In this document: in pieces, positions 8,887-18,764 of the stretch | Numbering within the stretch: position 1 is the first letter of the stretch | Layout: each line of letters opens with the position of its first letter | Source of the DNA: Photobacterium alginatilyticum | GTDB taxonomy: Bacteria; Pseudomonadota; Gammaproteobacteria; Enterobacterales; Vibrionaceae | DNA: 64,000 bases | Direction: 5' to 3' | NCBI RefSeq assembly: GCF_009910675.1 | Contig: NZ_RSEJ01000018.1 | Span: 124,001-188,000, forward strand | Notes under the pieces: generated by a model | Told to the model about the DNA's origin: nothing | What the model saw: only the letters and a program-made list of their open reading frames with translations | Database searches by the model: none | Program-made: the position numbers and the translations under genes

Positions 8887-9191
8887 TTTGGTTAACTCTT
8901 CTGGCTATGGCCCTGCTTGTTTTCTCAAGTCGCTACTTGTTTCTGGAGCCAAGGCTTCCCCTGCGACTAAACGCTCAGGCACAAAAATTACTGAGTTACT
9001 CCAGTCCAGCTGTTCTCACAGCAATTTGGGCACCGATCGTCTTCTTGCCCGAAGGTGAGCTTGCACTATCTTGGCATAACCCCTATTTGGTTGCTGCGAT
9101 TGTCGCGGTATTACTGGCCTGGAAACTAAAAAACGTGCTGCTTACCGCCGTTATCAGCATGGCTGTGTTCTTTCTGCTTTCGGCTTTTTAA
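8883..9191 (+). CDS. azlD: AzlD-family exporter small subunit
   Basis: A 102-residue, very hydrophobic protein with four predicted helices and the AzlD/YgaH signature SSRYLFLEPRLPLRLN near the N-terminus. It overlaps azlC by four bases (ATGA), so the two are translationally coupled. It is the obligate small partner of AzlC. Confidence 0.9.
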   Translation: MIWLTLLAMALLVFSSRYLFLEPRLPLRLNAQAQKLLSYSSPAVLTAIWAPIVFLPEGELALSWHNPYLVAAIVAVLLAWKLKNVLLTAVISMAVFFLLSAF

Positions 9192-9273
9192 CAAGGCTGA
9201 AATTATCGTTGGCTCCTGTTATTGATAATGTTATTTTTCAGCGCAATACGAATAACACCCACATGGTTATGAC

Positions 9274-9660
9274 ATGAGCGAAAGATACGAAAAAGGCCTG
9301 AAGCAACTCAATGAACTTGATCCCAACGCAGCTGAAGGACTGATTGAAAGCTTCCGTGACATCTGCCCGGATTTGGCAAAGTACACCATTGAATATCCGT
9401 TCGGCGATGTCTTGCAACGCGAAGGGCTAGATTTTAAGACCCGTGAGCTGGCAACGATTGCCGCGCTAACAGCACTGGGCAATTGCCAGCCACAGCTCAA
9501 AGGCCATATCAGCGGTGCCCTGAATCTGGGTTGCACACCTAAGGCGATCACCGAGGTGATCCTGCAAATGTCTGTCTACGCCGGGTTCCCTGCAGCCATC
9601 AATGGCATGACAGCCGCAAAAGAAGTGTTTGAGTCTCGCGGGATCATAACTGCCAAATAA
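9274..9660 (+). CDS. Carboxymuconolactone decarboxylase-family (AhpD-like fold) protein
   Basis: A 128-residue all-helical protein with the CMD family core TRELATIAALTALGNCQPQL followed by HISGALNLGCT and a C-terminal ILQMSVYAGFPAAINGM. Members include gamma-carboxymuconolactone decarboxylase and peroxidase-like proteins. The Cys-x2-Cys of AhpD is absent here (a single Cys in GNCQ), so a thiol peroxidase role is not supported. It follows azlD after 82 bp with its own spacing and may be a separate transcript. Confidence 0.82.
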   Translation: MSERYEKGLKQLNELDPNAAEGLIESFRDICPDLAKYTIEYPFGDVLQREGLDFKTRELATIAALTALGNCQPQLKGHISGALNLGCTPKAITEVILQMSVYAGFPAAINGMTAAKEVFESRGIITAK

Positions 9661-9685
9661 CCGCAAGACACAAGCCGGTACGCAA

Positions 9686-9727
9686 TTCAGCCTGTTGGAC
9701 TATAACCAGCAGTTTCAGCAGGCTGAA
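9686..9727. terminator. Inverted repeat between convergent genes
   Basis: TTCAGCCTG (9686-9694) pairs perfectly with CAGGCTGAA (9719-9727) across a 24-nt loop, between the convergent CMD-family and MFS genes. There is no T-run, so the terminator call is tentative. Confidence 0.3.
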
Positions 9728-9768
9728 CGCCATTGGTACAACTGTATCCGGTAAACAGTGACTGACAA

Positions 9769-10920
9769 TTACGTCCTGGCTCTGGCTCCTACAACCACCA
9801 GCGCAACGACAGCACAGGTGACCAATACGGCTCCCAAGTTTTGAACGGTTCCTGCAGCAGCAAGCCCGACGCCAATCATCAGGTAATACAATAGTCCCAA
9901 CATAGCTCCTGCACTGCCTGCCTGAGAGCGGTAATTAACCAGCGCCTGACTAAGAATATTAGGAATACCGATACCAAAGCCCATCACAACAAGGGTCATC
10001 GGAAGCAAGAACCAAAGTGAACCTTGCAGCAGTAATACCCCGACAGCCCCTGACACCCCAAGTAACGTCGCAATTAGCACCAGCCTCTTCAGGGTGAAAC
10101 CATGCTGTATCAGTTGCTTGTTTAACAGACTACCCGCAAAGGTGCCAATAGCCAGCACAACTCCACTTCGGCCAAATGCGATAGAACCGTAGCCAAGTTG
10201 TTCAAACAAGAATGGCCCTTGCAGATAGTAAGAAAACAGCAAGACATTAAAAATCGCAACCAGTAGCGCACTGCGCCATATATCGCTATCTTTTATCATC
10301 TGTCGAAACAAATCACCCAATACTGAGGACGCCGTTCTCTCAGGAGTCGTCCCATGCATTATCTCTGGCATCGTCTCCGGAAGCATAATAACGCTGACCC
10401 CCAACAATGTGATCGCCAAGCCGCTCAGCGTTACAAAGACATAGCTATGTCCGCCCCACTCTGCCAGAAACCCTCCTGACATCATGCCGATAACCGGACT
10501 AATAGAGATCCCCATTCCCATGTATGAGTACACCTTGCTTAGTGCTGGTCCGTCATAGCTATCACGCAACATGGTTTGGGTAACAACAGATCCTACGGCA
10601 ATCCCGAATGCGCTCAAGCCTCGCGCTACCATCAGCAGTTCAAAACTAGGGGCAACCACCGCACCGGCAGCACTTAACGCATAAACAGACAGCCCGAGTA
10701 ACATTGTTTTTCGCCGACCTAATAGATCTGCCACCACTCCCCAAACAATGACACCTAACGCAAACGCCAAGAAATATACCGACAACGTCTGGCTTGCAGC
10801 TTTGACACTTACATCAAACCTGGTGGCAATATGCGGTAATACCGGGCTGTAAATGGTTTCAACAATCTGCGGAAACATTATCAGCACCACCATTAAACCC
10901 AGCGCTGGTTTTGTTTTCAT
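9769..10920 (-). CDS. Bcr/CflA-family MFS transporter
   Basis: A 383-residue, 12-helix MFS protein. The N-terminus KPALGLMVVLIMFPQIVETI leads to YSPVLPHIATRF, and the motif-A loop WGVVADLLGRRKT follows. It exports an unknown drug or metabolite. The ATG at 10920 was chosen because GAGG sits 8 nt upstream and the preceding 35 codons (with Cys and basic residues) are not helix-like. It is divergent from an AraC-type gene that probably controls it. It is a second Bcr/CflA exporter in the window, distinct from the one at the left edge. Confidence 0.87.
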   Translation of the reverse strand: MKTKPALGLMVVLIMFPQIVETIYSPVLPHIATRFDVSVKAASQTLSVYFLAFALGVIVWGVVADLLGRRKTMLLGLSVYALSAAGAVVAPSFELLMVARGLSAFGIAVGSVVTQTMLRDSYDGPALSKVYSYMGMGISISPVIGMMSGGFLAEWGGHSYVFVTLSGLAITLLGVSVIMLPETMPEIMHGTTPERTASSVLGDLFRQMIKDSDIWRSALLVAIFNVLLFSYYLQGPFLFEQLGYGSIAFGRSGVVLAIGTFAGSLLNKQLIQHGFTLKRLVLIATLLGVSGAVGVLLLQGSLWFLLPMTLVVMGFGIGIPNILSQALVNYRSQAGSAGAMLGLLYYLMIGVGLAAAGTVQNLGAVLVTCAVVALVVVGARART

Positions 10921-11054
10921 CTCATAAACCTCTAACTGTATAGCAAAGCTCATATTTTTCGAGCAATGCACTTCTATTTGAATGACAGCTAGTTTACGAG
11001 CCTTTCTTATGGTCAAATAACACAACTAAAACAGAAAACATCAAGATAAGGACA

Positions 11055-11819
11055 ATGGCAGAATTTAATGAACACAGCGTCTTTAATGTCGATGAGATGG
11101 CAAATGCGGTCATTGGCATTGCTACGCGTGTCGGCAAGCATGATTCCGGAATGCATCAACATCAGAAAGGGCAACTTCTCTATGCCCCCGAGGGCTGCAT
11201 GAGTATTTATCTAAACGGTATAAAGTGTGTACTGCCGCCAACACGGGCCGCCTGGATCCCGGCCAAGACACCTCACTACGCACGTATGACGAATGTGGTC
11301 GAATATCGCTCTCTCTATTTTGATCCGTCGCTAAATGCGTCTCTTCCTTCGTCTTTAAAAATCGTAGAAGTTAACCCATTGCTTAAAGCATTGATTGAAA
11401 GAATGGCCTTTTGGGAGTGGGATAAACCGCAAAGCGAACAAGCGAACACCACGGCTCTGTTTCTCGAAGAACTGGCTAACGCCAGAGAAGAACTACTGCA
11501 ACTACCCTTGCCGACAGATCGCCGATTGCATGACTGGCTAGATCAACTCAATGACCCGACCTATATCGTTCCGCCTCTTAATCAGCTATGCCTGTCTATC
11601 GGAGCCAGCGGCAAAACCATCAGCCGAATATTTAGTAGAGAAACAGGAATGGCTTATCAGGCATGGAGACAACAATGGCGGCTATTAAAATCTATCGAGC
11701 TATTATCGGAAGGACTGCAAGTCAACGACGTGGCCTACCAACTCGAATTCTCAAGCGACAGTGCCTTTGTCAGTTTCTTTAAACAACAAACGGGCACTAC
11801 TCCTTTTCAATACTTATAA
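11055..11819 (+). CDS. AraC-family transcriptional regulator
   Basis: A 254-residue AraC protein. The N-terminal cupin (residues ~20-100) contains HQHQKGQLLYAPEG and TRAAWIPAKTPHYA. Paired C-terminal HTHs (~165-252) contain QLCLSIGASGKTISRIFSRE and VNDVAYQLEFSSDSAFVSFF. This short form, with a His-rich cupin, often controls an adjacent MFS exporter. The divergent Bcr/CflA gene 134 bp away is the natural target (inferred). Confidence 0.88.
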   Translation: MAEFNEHSVFNVDEMANAVIGIATRVGKHDSGMHQHQKGQLLYAPEGCMSIYLNGIKCVLPPTRAAWIPAKTPHYARMTNVVEYRSLYFDPSLNASLPSSLKIVEVNPLLKALIERMAFWEWDKPQSEQANTTALFLEELANAREELLQLPLPTDRRLHDWLDQLNDPTYIVPPLNQLCLSIGASGKTISRIFSRETGMAYQAWRQQWRLLKSIELLSEGLQVNDVAYQLEFSSDSAFVSFFKQQTGTTPFQYL

Positions 11820-12142
11820 AACAAACAGCCATTAACCTAATATTTAAGCCTATAATTCACTCGCATCCAACTCGGAATTAACTACATTCTTCACAATATT
11901 TTATTGTTCTAATATTTGCGAGAGACTACAAATTATCAATCACCACAAACATAGCTTTACATTATAAGTTGCGTATCATCTTCAAGTTGAGGAGAGAAAC
12001 AATCGATAGAGCATTTTAGAAGTACTAATGACCCTAGTCTCTAAATTAAGTCTTATATTCGGTGAAAGACTTCTACGATTCCATGAGTTGTTTTGTACTT
12101 ACTGAATCGATGATATTGGTAATTTTATAGTAAGGACATTAT
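11820..12142. other. AT-rich intergenic region
   Basis: This 323-bp gap between the AraC gene and the MFS gene at 12143 has no convincing ORF, RNA or terminator. It marks the start of a stretch visibly richer in A+T than the genes to its left. TAAGGA (12131-12136) is the ribosome-binding site for the next gene. Confidence 0.5.
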
Positions 12143-13378
12143 GTGAAATCATCTTTTCCCATGAAACTCACACCACTACTAGTACCTATCAGGTTGGATT
12201 CTTTAGGCGTTTTTTTTATCAATTTTCTAATTCCGATTATCGCCCACCAGAACTTCGAAGCCAACGGTTGGCAAATGGGAATATTGTTTTCTCTTCAAGC
12301 GGTTGGAACAGGCTGTAGTGCATTGCTTTTCTCCAAAAGGGTCAATTATTGGAATACCAGAGCTAACTTAATTCGTCTTGGATGCATCATCAAGATGCTT
12401 GCATACATTCTCTTGTATTCAGCGATTCTTTCATCGAGTTATACCCTAATGGTAGTGGCGACATTTACGTTAGGGTTTGGAGCTGGCCTTTTCTGGTTAG
12501 TCTGGAAAACCTGCTTTGCCCAACTGAGTGCATACAACAATAGAGCTGAAGCGTTAGGAGTCGCATCTAAACACGCTGGTATTGGAATTATGTGGGGTTC
12601 CAGCTTTGCATTTTGTTGGATAGCCGTCTCAGAATACTTCTCGCTGCCGCCGTTTATTACGTATATCTCTCTTATTGTGTTTGCCATTGCATCAGCCATC
12701 GCCGGAATGATGAGTTTCAAAGCAATTTCCATTCTTGCCAATCAAGAAGTCACACCTGACACCATGCAGTCTGACAAAATCATTTTCTCGACTATCACTA
12801 TTTTTCTTTTTTCGATGATTTTTGTTGGCCAACTATCTGGGTCACTTGTAGCACCGTTTCTCGAAGTGTACTTGCTAGAGCACTTAAAAATAACAAGCAT
12901 CGTCGATCTATCTATGGCCTACATCCCAGGAGGAATCGTTTCAATGCTGCTTGCCCCCAAGCTTGGGTACTATGCTGACAAAATGAATGCCGCTATATAC
13001 CTGACTATTGCAGGTTTAACTGGCGCCTTTACGACATGGTTAATGCTACAGTCGACATCGTTATGGCACATCAGCGTCCTATTCACTGTAGATGCAAGCA
13101 TCATTATGTCTTCAAGTCTTGTGCTGGCAAAACTAATCAGTGAAGTCGCGGGCAATAGTAAAGGTAGTGCTTTTGGTCTACAAGGCTTCATTAGTAACTT
13201 CGGAGCGATCTCAGGGCCTTTAGTTGGTGGTTTATTTTGGCAAATGCAAGGAAGTAAAGGGCCGTTTATGTTTTCTATTTCAACTGAAGTTATTTTGGCC
13301 CTATGTTGTTTTACCATTCTACTCCCGGCTTTGAATAAAAGCAGGCGATTTGCTAAAGAACCAAAACCTGAAACATAA
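12143..13378 (+). CDS. MFS transporter (uncharacterised)
   Basis: A 411-residue protein with about 12 hydrophobic helices and an MFS-like layout, but without a clear motif-A GxLaDRxGrR sequence. LAPKLGYYADKMN at the centre (about residues 270-282) corresponds to the second-half loop. It begins with GTG at 12143, seven bases after TAAGGA; the internal ATG at codon 7 has no ribosome-binding site. Its base composition is AT-rich compared with the left flank. It ends 8 bp before the alpha/beta hydrolase, so the two form an operon. The substrate is unknown; export of a small peptide or antibiotic is possible because a peptide synthetase follows. Confidence 0.78.
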   Translation: MKSSFPMKLTPLLVPIRLDSLGVFFINFLIPIIAHQNFEANGWQMGILFSLQAVGTGCSALLFSKRVNYWNTRANLIRLGCIIKMLAYILLYSAILSSSYTLMVVATFTLGFGAGLFWLVWKTCFAQLSAYNNRAEALGVASKHAGIGIMWGSSFAFCWIAVSEYFSLPPFITYISLIVFAIASAIAGMMSFKAISILANQEVTPDTMQSDKIIFSTITIFLFSMIFVGQLSGSLVAPFLEVYLLEHLKITSIVDLSMAYIPGGIVSMLLAPKLGYYADKMNAAIYLTIAGLTGAFTTWLMLQSTSLWHISVLFTVDASIIMSSSLVLAKLISEVAGNSKGSAFGLQGFISNFGAISGPLVGGLFWQMQGSKGPFMFSISTEVILALCCFTILLPALNKSRRFAKEPKPET

Positions 13379-13386
13379 GCTGTTCA

Positions 13387-14220
13387 ATGCTCATATTTCC
13401 CTTAATAACGTTGACTCGGCTATTAAATTCTATAAGGAACGCGACTTTGACCGAATTTACTCATAACAGCGACAATTACTATACAACTGATGGCGCCGAT
13501 ATTTATTTCGAAACCTTAGGCAACCCATACGGAAAGCCACTTGTATTAATCCATGGGGGATTAGGTTATATCACAGATCTCAACTGCCTTCTTGAGGCTA
13601 TACCTAACAGCTATAGAATTATCGGTATTGATCTCAGAGGTCACGGTAAATCAACGCAGGGGACAACACCACTGAGTTACGAACAATATCAGAAGGATAT
13701 TGAAGCAATACTCAAACATTTAGCTATTGATACATTCTCTCTTCTAGGCTTTAGTGACGGAGGTATTGTCAGTTATCGCTTGGCTGCTCTATTCAATAAA
13801 AAAGTTGAAAAACTTATAACGATAGGCTCGCAATGGCGCTTAGAAGACAATGATCCATCCATCGAGTTTTTAGCACATGTTACTCCCAATGACTGGCGAG
13901 ACATATTTCCGGATTCCGTTGCCTACTATAACAAAGTTAATCCACAACCGGATTTTGACCGCCTCGTCAATGAGATAAAAACAGTCTGGATGGATACAAC
14001 ACGCTCCGGATATCCCAGTAGAGATATTCGTAATATAAAGTGCCCGACACTTATAATGCGTGGTGACAATGACTTCTTATTTTCTCTTCAAGAAGCGGTT
14101 GAGCTAGTAGATCAGATAGACAATACTACATTCATGAATATTGCTTTTGCAGAACATGAAGCGCATAAAGAGTGTCCACAAATATGTTGTTCAGTTATAC
14201 AAAGATTCTTAGCTGAATAA
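13387..14220 (+). CDS. Alpha/beta hydrolase
   Basis: A 277-residue alpha/beta hydrolase. The oxyanion segment LVLIHGGLGY lies at ~51-60. The nucleophile elbow GFSDGG (~122-127) carries the catalytic Ser, the acid is likely in RGDNDFLFSL (~227-236), and the His is in AEHEAHKE near the C-terminus. It resembles small esterase, haloperoxidase-like and peptidase members; the reaction is unknown. No signal peptide is convincing: the first ~20 residues are moderately hydrophobic, but a start a little further in, near ATLTEFTHNS, is also possible. It follows the MFS gene by 8 bp and is AT-rich like it. Confidence 0.82.
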   Translation: MLIFPLITLTRLLNSIRNATLTEFTHNSDNYYTTDGADIYFETLGNPYGKPLVLIHGGLGYITDLNCLLEAIPNSYRIIGIDLRGHGKSTQGTTPLSYEQYQKDIEAILKHLAIDTFSLLGFSDGGIVSYRLAALFNKKVEKLITIGSQWRLEDNDPSIEFLAHVTPNDWRDIFPDSVAYYNKVNPQPDFDRLVNEIKTVWMDTTRSGYPSRDIRNIKCPTLIMRGDNDFLFSLQEAVELVDQIDNTTFMNIAFAEHEAHKECPQICCSVIQRFLAE

Positions 14221-14859
14221 TCATTTGAATAGGTCAAAACAGCTCATATCTAAAGCTAGCCCTTTCACTCTGCTAGCTATAACACCATATTTTATCTTTC
14301 TTATCAGATCGTGCACTGCCTCACTGACTCTGCCATATAATAACAAGCTTAATATTAGAGCATTCCATCTAAGTATGAGTAATCACACAATTTAGTAAAT
14401 TGATAATTACAATATTGACAAATACAGATAAAAGCCCAATCTTTCATTCTATTTTGGCCCGACCAGCTTCATATATTCACTCTGAACTTTGTTGTCAATC
14501 GCACTATTTAGCGTAACAAGTCAGTCTCTTTCCATTATTTCCCAACTCAAATTATAACTTTAGAATAAAATCATCGACATAATATAAACACAGATTAGGT
14601 TATCAACCGTCTGTCTTATATAGATCACAAAAATCATCACTACAACAAATACAAATAACAAACAGGCCTATTAACCAAGCAATCAATACGATTTGTAGAA
14701 TATAAGGTAAACAAATAAACAGAAGTAACTATAAACAAAGATGAAAATAAAACCATTCACTAATTTAAAAATTGGTGAGCCTCCCTATTAACTGACAAAA
14801 CCTTTATATAAATCGTTGTCAGTTTCTACTAACAAGCTACTGGTATTAAAGGATCATTG
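14221..14859. other. Long AT-rich intergenic region upstream of the NRPS gene
   Basis: About 640 bp of low-complexity AT-rich DNA without a supported ORF. It should hold the NRPS promoter. A clear Fur box of the GATAATGATAAT type was looked for and not seen. AAGGA at 14849-14853 is the ribosome-binding site for the ATG at 14860. Confidence 0.5.
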
Positions 14860-17800
14860 ATGTTTGATAAAGTTAGCTGTTCGCTAAGTGCAGCACAGCA
14901 AGAAGTCTGTCTGGCTATCAGCCAATCAGGGCATAATCTCAACTATCACTTATGCGACGTACTTGAATTTCACGGCGAACTAGACCTTTCAAAACTAGAA
15001 CAGGCAATTCAGGTTCAATTCACTGAAACAGAAACCCTAAGAACAACGCTCGATATACAGGCAGAAACAGGGCTCTTCACACAATTCATCCATGCACCTG
15101 AGACTCAAGCAGGGAAAAAACTCGATTTCCATGACATCTCGGTATCACAAGACCCTGAGCAGGAATACGAACGGCTTCTTAACAACCTGCTCAGTCAGGA
15201 TATGGACCTTATAAACGGACCGCTTGCCCGATATATTGTTGTTCGATTGGCACCGGCTCAATACAGAATCATCGAGCTGGCATCCCACTTGGTGGTTGAT
15301 GGTTGGGGACACGGTATTCTATCCGGCAATATTGCTGCCCATTACAATAAACTGTGCCGCGGCGAGACGGTAGAAACGCGAAACCTACCGCCTCTAAGCA
15401 GTATTTTTACCGCTGAAAACGAGTATCGAAATAGCAAGATGATGGTGAAGGATCAGGCATACTGGCAAAAGTATTGCCTAGCCCTGCCAGAGCCCACACA
15501 GCTTGTTCCGGGAGATGCGCCTTTAGTTAACTTAAACCGTCTGAGAAAAGTATTTGACGGCCCTGTGTTACACCAGCTACGGGAGGTCACCTCTGAGCAT
15601 AAACTGCGAATGTCCTCCGTTCTGATGGCACTCTGCGCCACCTACCTGCATCGCCTGACCGGCCAATCTGAACTTGCTGTCGGTATGCCTGTCGCCGCAA
15701 GGCAAATCAAAGCCCTACGCGATGTGCCTTCGATGGTAGCTAACATCCTTCCGCTGCATTTGTCTTTTGACGAGAACAGTACGGTGCTTTCCGTCGCTTC
15801 AAATATTCAACGGCAGCTGCGACGCCACCTACTGCACCAAACCTACCGTTTCGAAGAAATGATCCGGGATCTGTATGATGAGCGCGGAAACAAACCGCTA
15901 TTCAAAACATTGCTGAATGTGGTCGCCTATGATCAGGGAGCAAACTTTGATGGCGGTGAAACAAGGATCCAAAATGTCGCCAACGGTCCTGCGTCACACT
16001 TGGGTATCGATATCTTCGACCGTAATAAAGATGGCCGTCTGGAAATCGGCTTCAATGCCAATGCCGAACTCTTTTCGAACGAAGCCTTAGAGATGCATTA
16101 TCAGCGACTCACTCTTTTGCTGACACGGTTTGTCGAAGCGCCTAATACACCTGCCGCTGACTATAACCTGTTCTTCGATGGTGAATATGAACGGCTATAT
16201 TCACTTCCGTGCAATACTGCTGAGTTACCTGTGTTTGCCGATGCTTTCAATACCTCAGTAAATAAGCACGCATCAAGGTTCGCCCTTTCTCAGGACAACC
16301 GCCAGATCACTTATTCAATGCTCAATGACTATGCCGATCGCCTTGCCAGCCATCTGCAACAACAAGGCGTCAGCCAAAATGACAGCGTCGCGGTGGTCGT
16401 ATCACGAAGTATCGAATGGGCAGTTGCTGCCGTGGCCCTGTTCAAACTTGGTGCTGCTTACGTTCCCGTCGACCCGGAACTACCAGAAGGCCGTATCGAA
16501 CACATCCTTTCAGATGCAGCGCCCGCTCAGATTCTTGTCTCTCCGGGGTGCGGACTTAATGTAAACGTTCCGATCGAAAAGGTGCTTTACCTAACAGCTG
16601 AATTATTCGAACAATTGCCCACGGCCCGGCAATCTGTTTATAACGTTGATCCTAACTCGCTGGCCTACCTTATTTACACATCCGGCTCTACCGGTAAACC
16701 CAAGGGCGTGGAAGTCACCCATCGCAACCTTGTCCCTATTGCCCGCACAGCGATAGAGGCAGCTAACCTTCAGCCCGGCGAGAAAGTGTTGCAGTTCATC
16801 GCCGCAGGCTTTGATATGTCCGTTCTTGAAATTATGATGACCCTGCTGGCCGGGGCAACCCTGGTGATCACCGACAAGGTTGCAAGTACACCGGGTAAAC
16901 CGCTGGCCAAACTGATCAAGCGCGAAGATATCGGCCTGCTTGTCATGACCCCGAGTCTGCTGGCCTACCATAAAACAGAAGACTTTCGGCAGGGAACCAG
17001 GCTCTTGCTCGGCGGCGAACCATGTACACCGGCTTTGCTATCACGTTTCTCGCATTGCCGACTGCTCAATGTCTATGGCCCGACTGAAACCTCATTCGCC
17101 ACCTCAATCAATGCTGAGTTTGGTACCAACGACTTATCAATCGGTCCGCCAACAGCCAACAATCGCCTCTATGTGGTCGACAAACAACAGCAGCTGCTAC
17201 CTCCGGGTTCATGGGGTGAGTTGTTCATCGGCGGCCCCGGCGTTGCGCAAGGATACCGCAACCAACCTGAGCTGACAGCAACAGGCTTCGTGCCAGACTT
17301 GCTTGATGAACGCACCACCATGTACCGCGTAGGCGATCGGGTGTATTTTGATTCCGAGGGACGCATTCACTACCTCGGACGTCAGGACAACCAAGTCAAG
17401 CTCCGTGGCCTGCGTATTGAACTGGATGAAATCAAGAACGCCCTGCTCAGTTGTAGCGATGTAGAAGATGCCGTTGCGCTTCTATGTGAACTCCCCCATG
17501 GGCCGGCCATTATCGGTTATGTGGTCTGTAAAGGGGCGGCACTTGAAAGCGACCGTTTGAAGCAAGCCGTCAGCCGTCAGTTGCCTCATCACATGATCCC
17601 CAGTGTTATATTGACTGTCGAAGAGTTCCCGCTGACTTCAAACGGCAAACTCGCCGTCAGGCAACTACCGTCACCGGTCATTATCGACAGTACAGAAAAA
17701 CTTCTTCCCACAACCGCTGAAGAAGAGACAATGTGCAGCCTGTTTGCCTCAACACTAGAACGCAACCAAGTCTATGCCAACGAGAACTTCTTCGAGCTCG

Positions 17801-18750
17801 GCGGTCATTCGCTACTGGGCCTGCAGCTCATCAACCGTATCAATGAAGCGTTTGGCGTCACGTTGGGGATCAGTGACTTCCTTGCTGCCCCTTCTCCTCG
17901 CCAGTTAGTTCAACGTCTGGATCCTAGTGTCAGCTACAGCGATCCTTTCGACAGCATGCTGCCGCTGCGTGTTGAAGGTAACCGTCCGCCATTATTCTGT
18001 ATCCATCCGGGCGGAGGAATTGCCTGGCCGTATGCCGGTCTCTTGCCTTTCCTGCCCGAAGACCAGCCGGTATATGCTATCCAGTCGCCAATCCTTCGCG
18101 ATCCGAACCGTATCGTGGGTTCATTGGATGAGCTTGCCGAGGAATACTTACAACAGATTCAGGCAATCCAACCTGAAGGCCCTTATCAATTAGCAGGCTG
18201 GTCAGTGGGTGGAAACCTGTCACTACGGATGGCCGCGATGCTTCAGGCTCAGGGGCAGCAAGTCAGCTTCCTGTGTATGTTTGACAGCTATCCGCTGCAA
18301 GGTGGACAGGCCTCGCTCAAACTCGATGATGCAACGGTTATTACGCGCATGACACGAGCCATTGTCGGCACACCCCGCGCCGGAATGAAAGGGTTGAAAA
18401 GTGCCATGGATGAGGTCCTTGGCAATAATGACGTTGGCGATGACTTCCTGACGCGCATTGTGGAAGATTCCAAGCTGATGCTGGATCTGCTTGCCAACTG
18501 CCAATACGACCGCTTTGATGGTGATCTGCTCTTTATCAGAGCAACAACTGATATTTTACGGACAGAAGAGCAACAGCCATCACTTTGGTCTCCTTACGTT
18601 TCGGGATCACTTATCGAGTACGAAGTTGATGCTCCCCACGAGTGCTTACTACAACGTCAGTACCTGGAACAATTCGGTGACCACTTTGCTAGTGAGTTGC
18701 TCAAACGCCAGTCTGAAGCGTTAAACAGTGAACAAGTCGCTGATGTGTAA
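14860..18750 (+). CDS. Single-module non-ribosomal peptide synthetase (C-A-T-TE)
   Basis: A 1296-residue synthetase with EntF-like architecture. The condensation domain (~1-430) has SHLVVDGW at 142-149 (His143, Asp147). The adenylation domain (~455-935) has YTSGSTGKPKG (606-616), NVYGPTETS (~737-745), YRVGDRV and NGKLAV with Lys930. The carrier domain (~950-1020) has pantetheine Ser984 in LGGHSLL. The thioesterase (~1045-1290) has Ser1115 in GWSVGG, with Asp1142 and His1260 completing the triad. The adenylation pocket read by eye is D-M-L-V-L-G-V-F-A-K; it does not match the serine code of EntF and I cannot assign a substrate. With one module and a leading C domain, it should join an acyl donor supplied in trans to one amino acid and release the product by hydrolysis, cyclisation or oligomerisation. 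No phosphopantetheinyl transferase or siderophore genes are nearby. The start ATG is at 14860, six bases after AAGGA. Confidence 0.93.
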   Translation: MFDKVSCSLSAAQQEVCLAISQSGHNLNYHLCDVLEFHGELDLSKLEQAIQVQFTETETLRTTLDIQAETGLFTQFIHAPETQAGKKLDFHDISVSQDPEQEYERLLNNLLSQDMDLINGPLARYIVVRLAPAQYRIIELASHLVVDGWGHGILSGNIAAHYNKLCRGETVETRNLPPLSSIFTAENEYRNSKMMVKDQAYWQKYCLALPEPTQLVPGDAPLVNLNRLRKVFDGPVLHQLREVTSEHKLRMSSVLMALCATYLHRLTGQSELAVGMPVAARQIKALRDVPSMVANILPLHLSFDENSTVLSVASNIQRQLRRHLLHQTYRFEEMIRDLYDERGNKPLFKTLLNVVAYDQGANFDGGETRIQNVANGPASHLGIDIFDRNKDGRLEIGFNANAELFSNEALEMHYQRLTLLLTRFVEAPNTPAADYNLFFDGEYERLYSLPCNTAELPVFADAFNTSVNKHASRFALSQDNRQITYSMLNDYADRLASHLQQQGVSQNDSVAVVVSRSIEWAVAAVALFKLGAAYVPVDPELPEGRIEHILSDAAPAQILVSPGCGLNVNVPIEKVLYLTAELFEQLPTARQSVYNVDPNSLAYLIYTSGSTGKPKGVEVTHRNLVPIARTAIEAANLQPGEKVLQFIAAGFDMSVLEIMMTLLAGATLVITDKVASTPGKPLAKLIKREDIGLLVMTPSLLAYHKTEDFRQGTRLLLGGEPCTPALLSRFSHCRLLNVYGPTETSFATSINAEFGTNDLSIGPPTANNRLYVVDKQQQLLPPGSWGELFIGGPGVAQGYRNQPELTATGFVPDLLDERTTMYRVGDRVYFDSEGRIHYLGRQDNQVKLRGLRIELDEIKNALLSCSDVEDAVALLCELPHGPAIIGYVVCKGAALESDRLKQAVSRQLPHHMIPSVILTVEEFPLTSNGKLAVRQLPSPVIIDSTEKLLPTTAEEETMCSLFASTLERNQVYANENFFELGGHSLLGLQLINRINEAFGVTLGISDFLAAPSPRQLVQRLDPSVSYSDPFDSMLPLRVEGNRPPLFCIHPGGGIAWPYAGLLPFLPEDQPVYAIQSPILRDPNRIVGSLDELAEEYLQQIQAIQPEGPYQLAGWSVGGNLSLRMAAMLQAQGQQVSFLCMFDSYPLQGGQASLKLDDATVITRMTRAIVGTPRAGMKGLKSAMDEVLGNNDVGDDFLTRIVEDSKLMLDLLANCQYDRFDGDLLFIRATTDILRTEEQQPSLWSPYVSGSLIEYEVDAPHECLLQRQYLEQFGDHFASELLKRQSEALNSEQVADV

Positions 18751-18764
18751 GCGCTAAAAAGTAA

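Noticed and set aside
9274-9660. AhpD alkylhydroperoxidase
   Set aside because: The CxxC pair required for that activity is missing, so only the general CMD family call is kept.
14860-18750. Enterobactin synthase EntF
   Set aside because: Same domain order and length, but the A-domain pocket does not match the serine code by eye and no ent/DHB, TonB-receptor or Fur-box signals are in the window.
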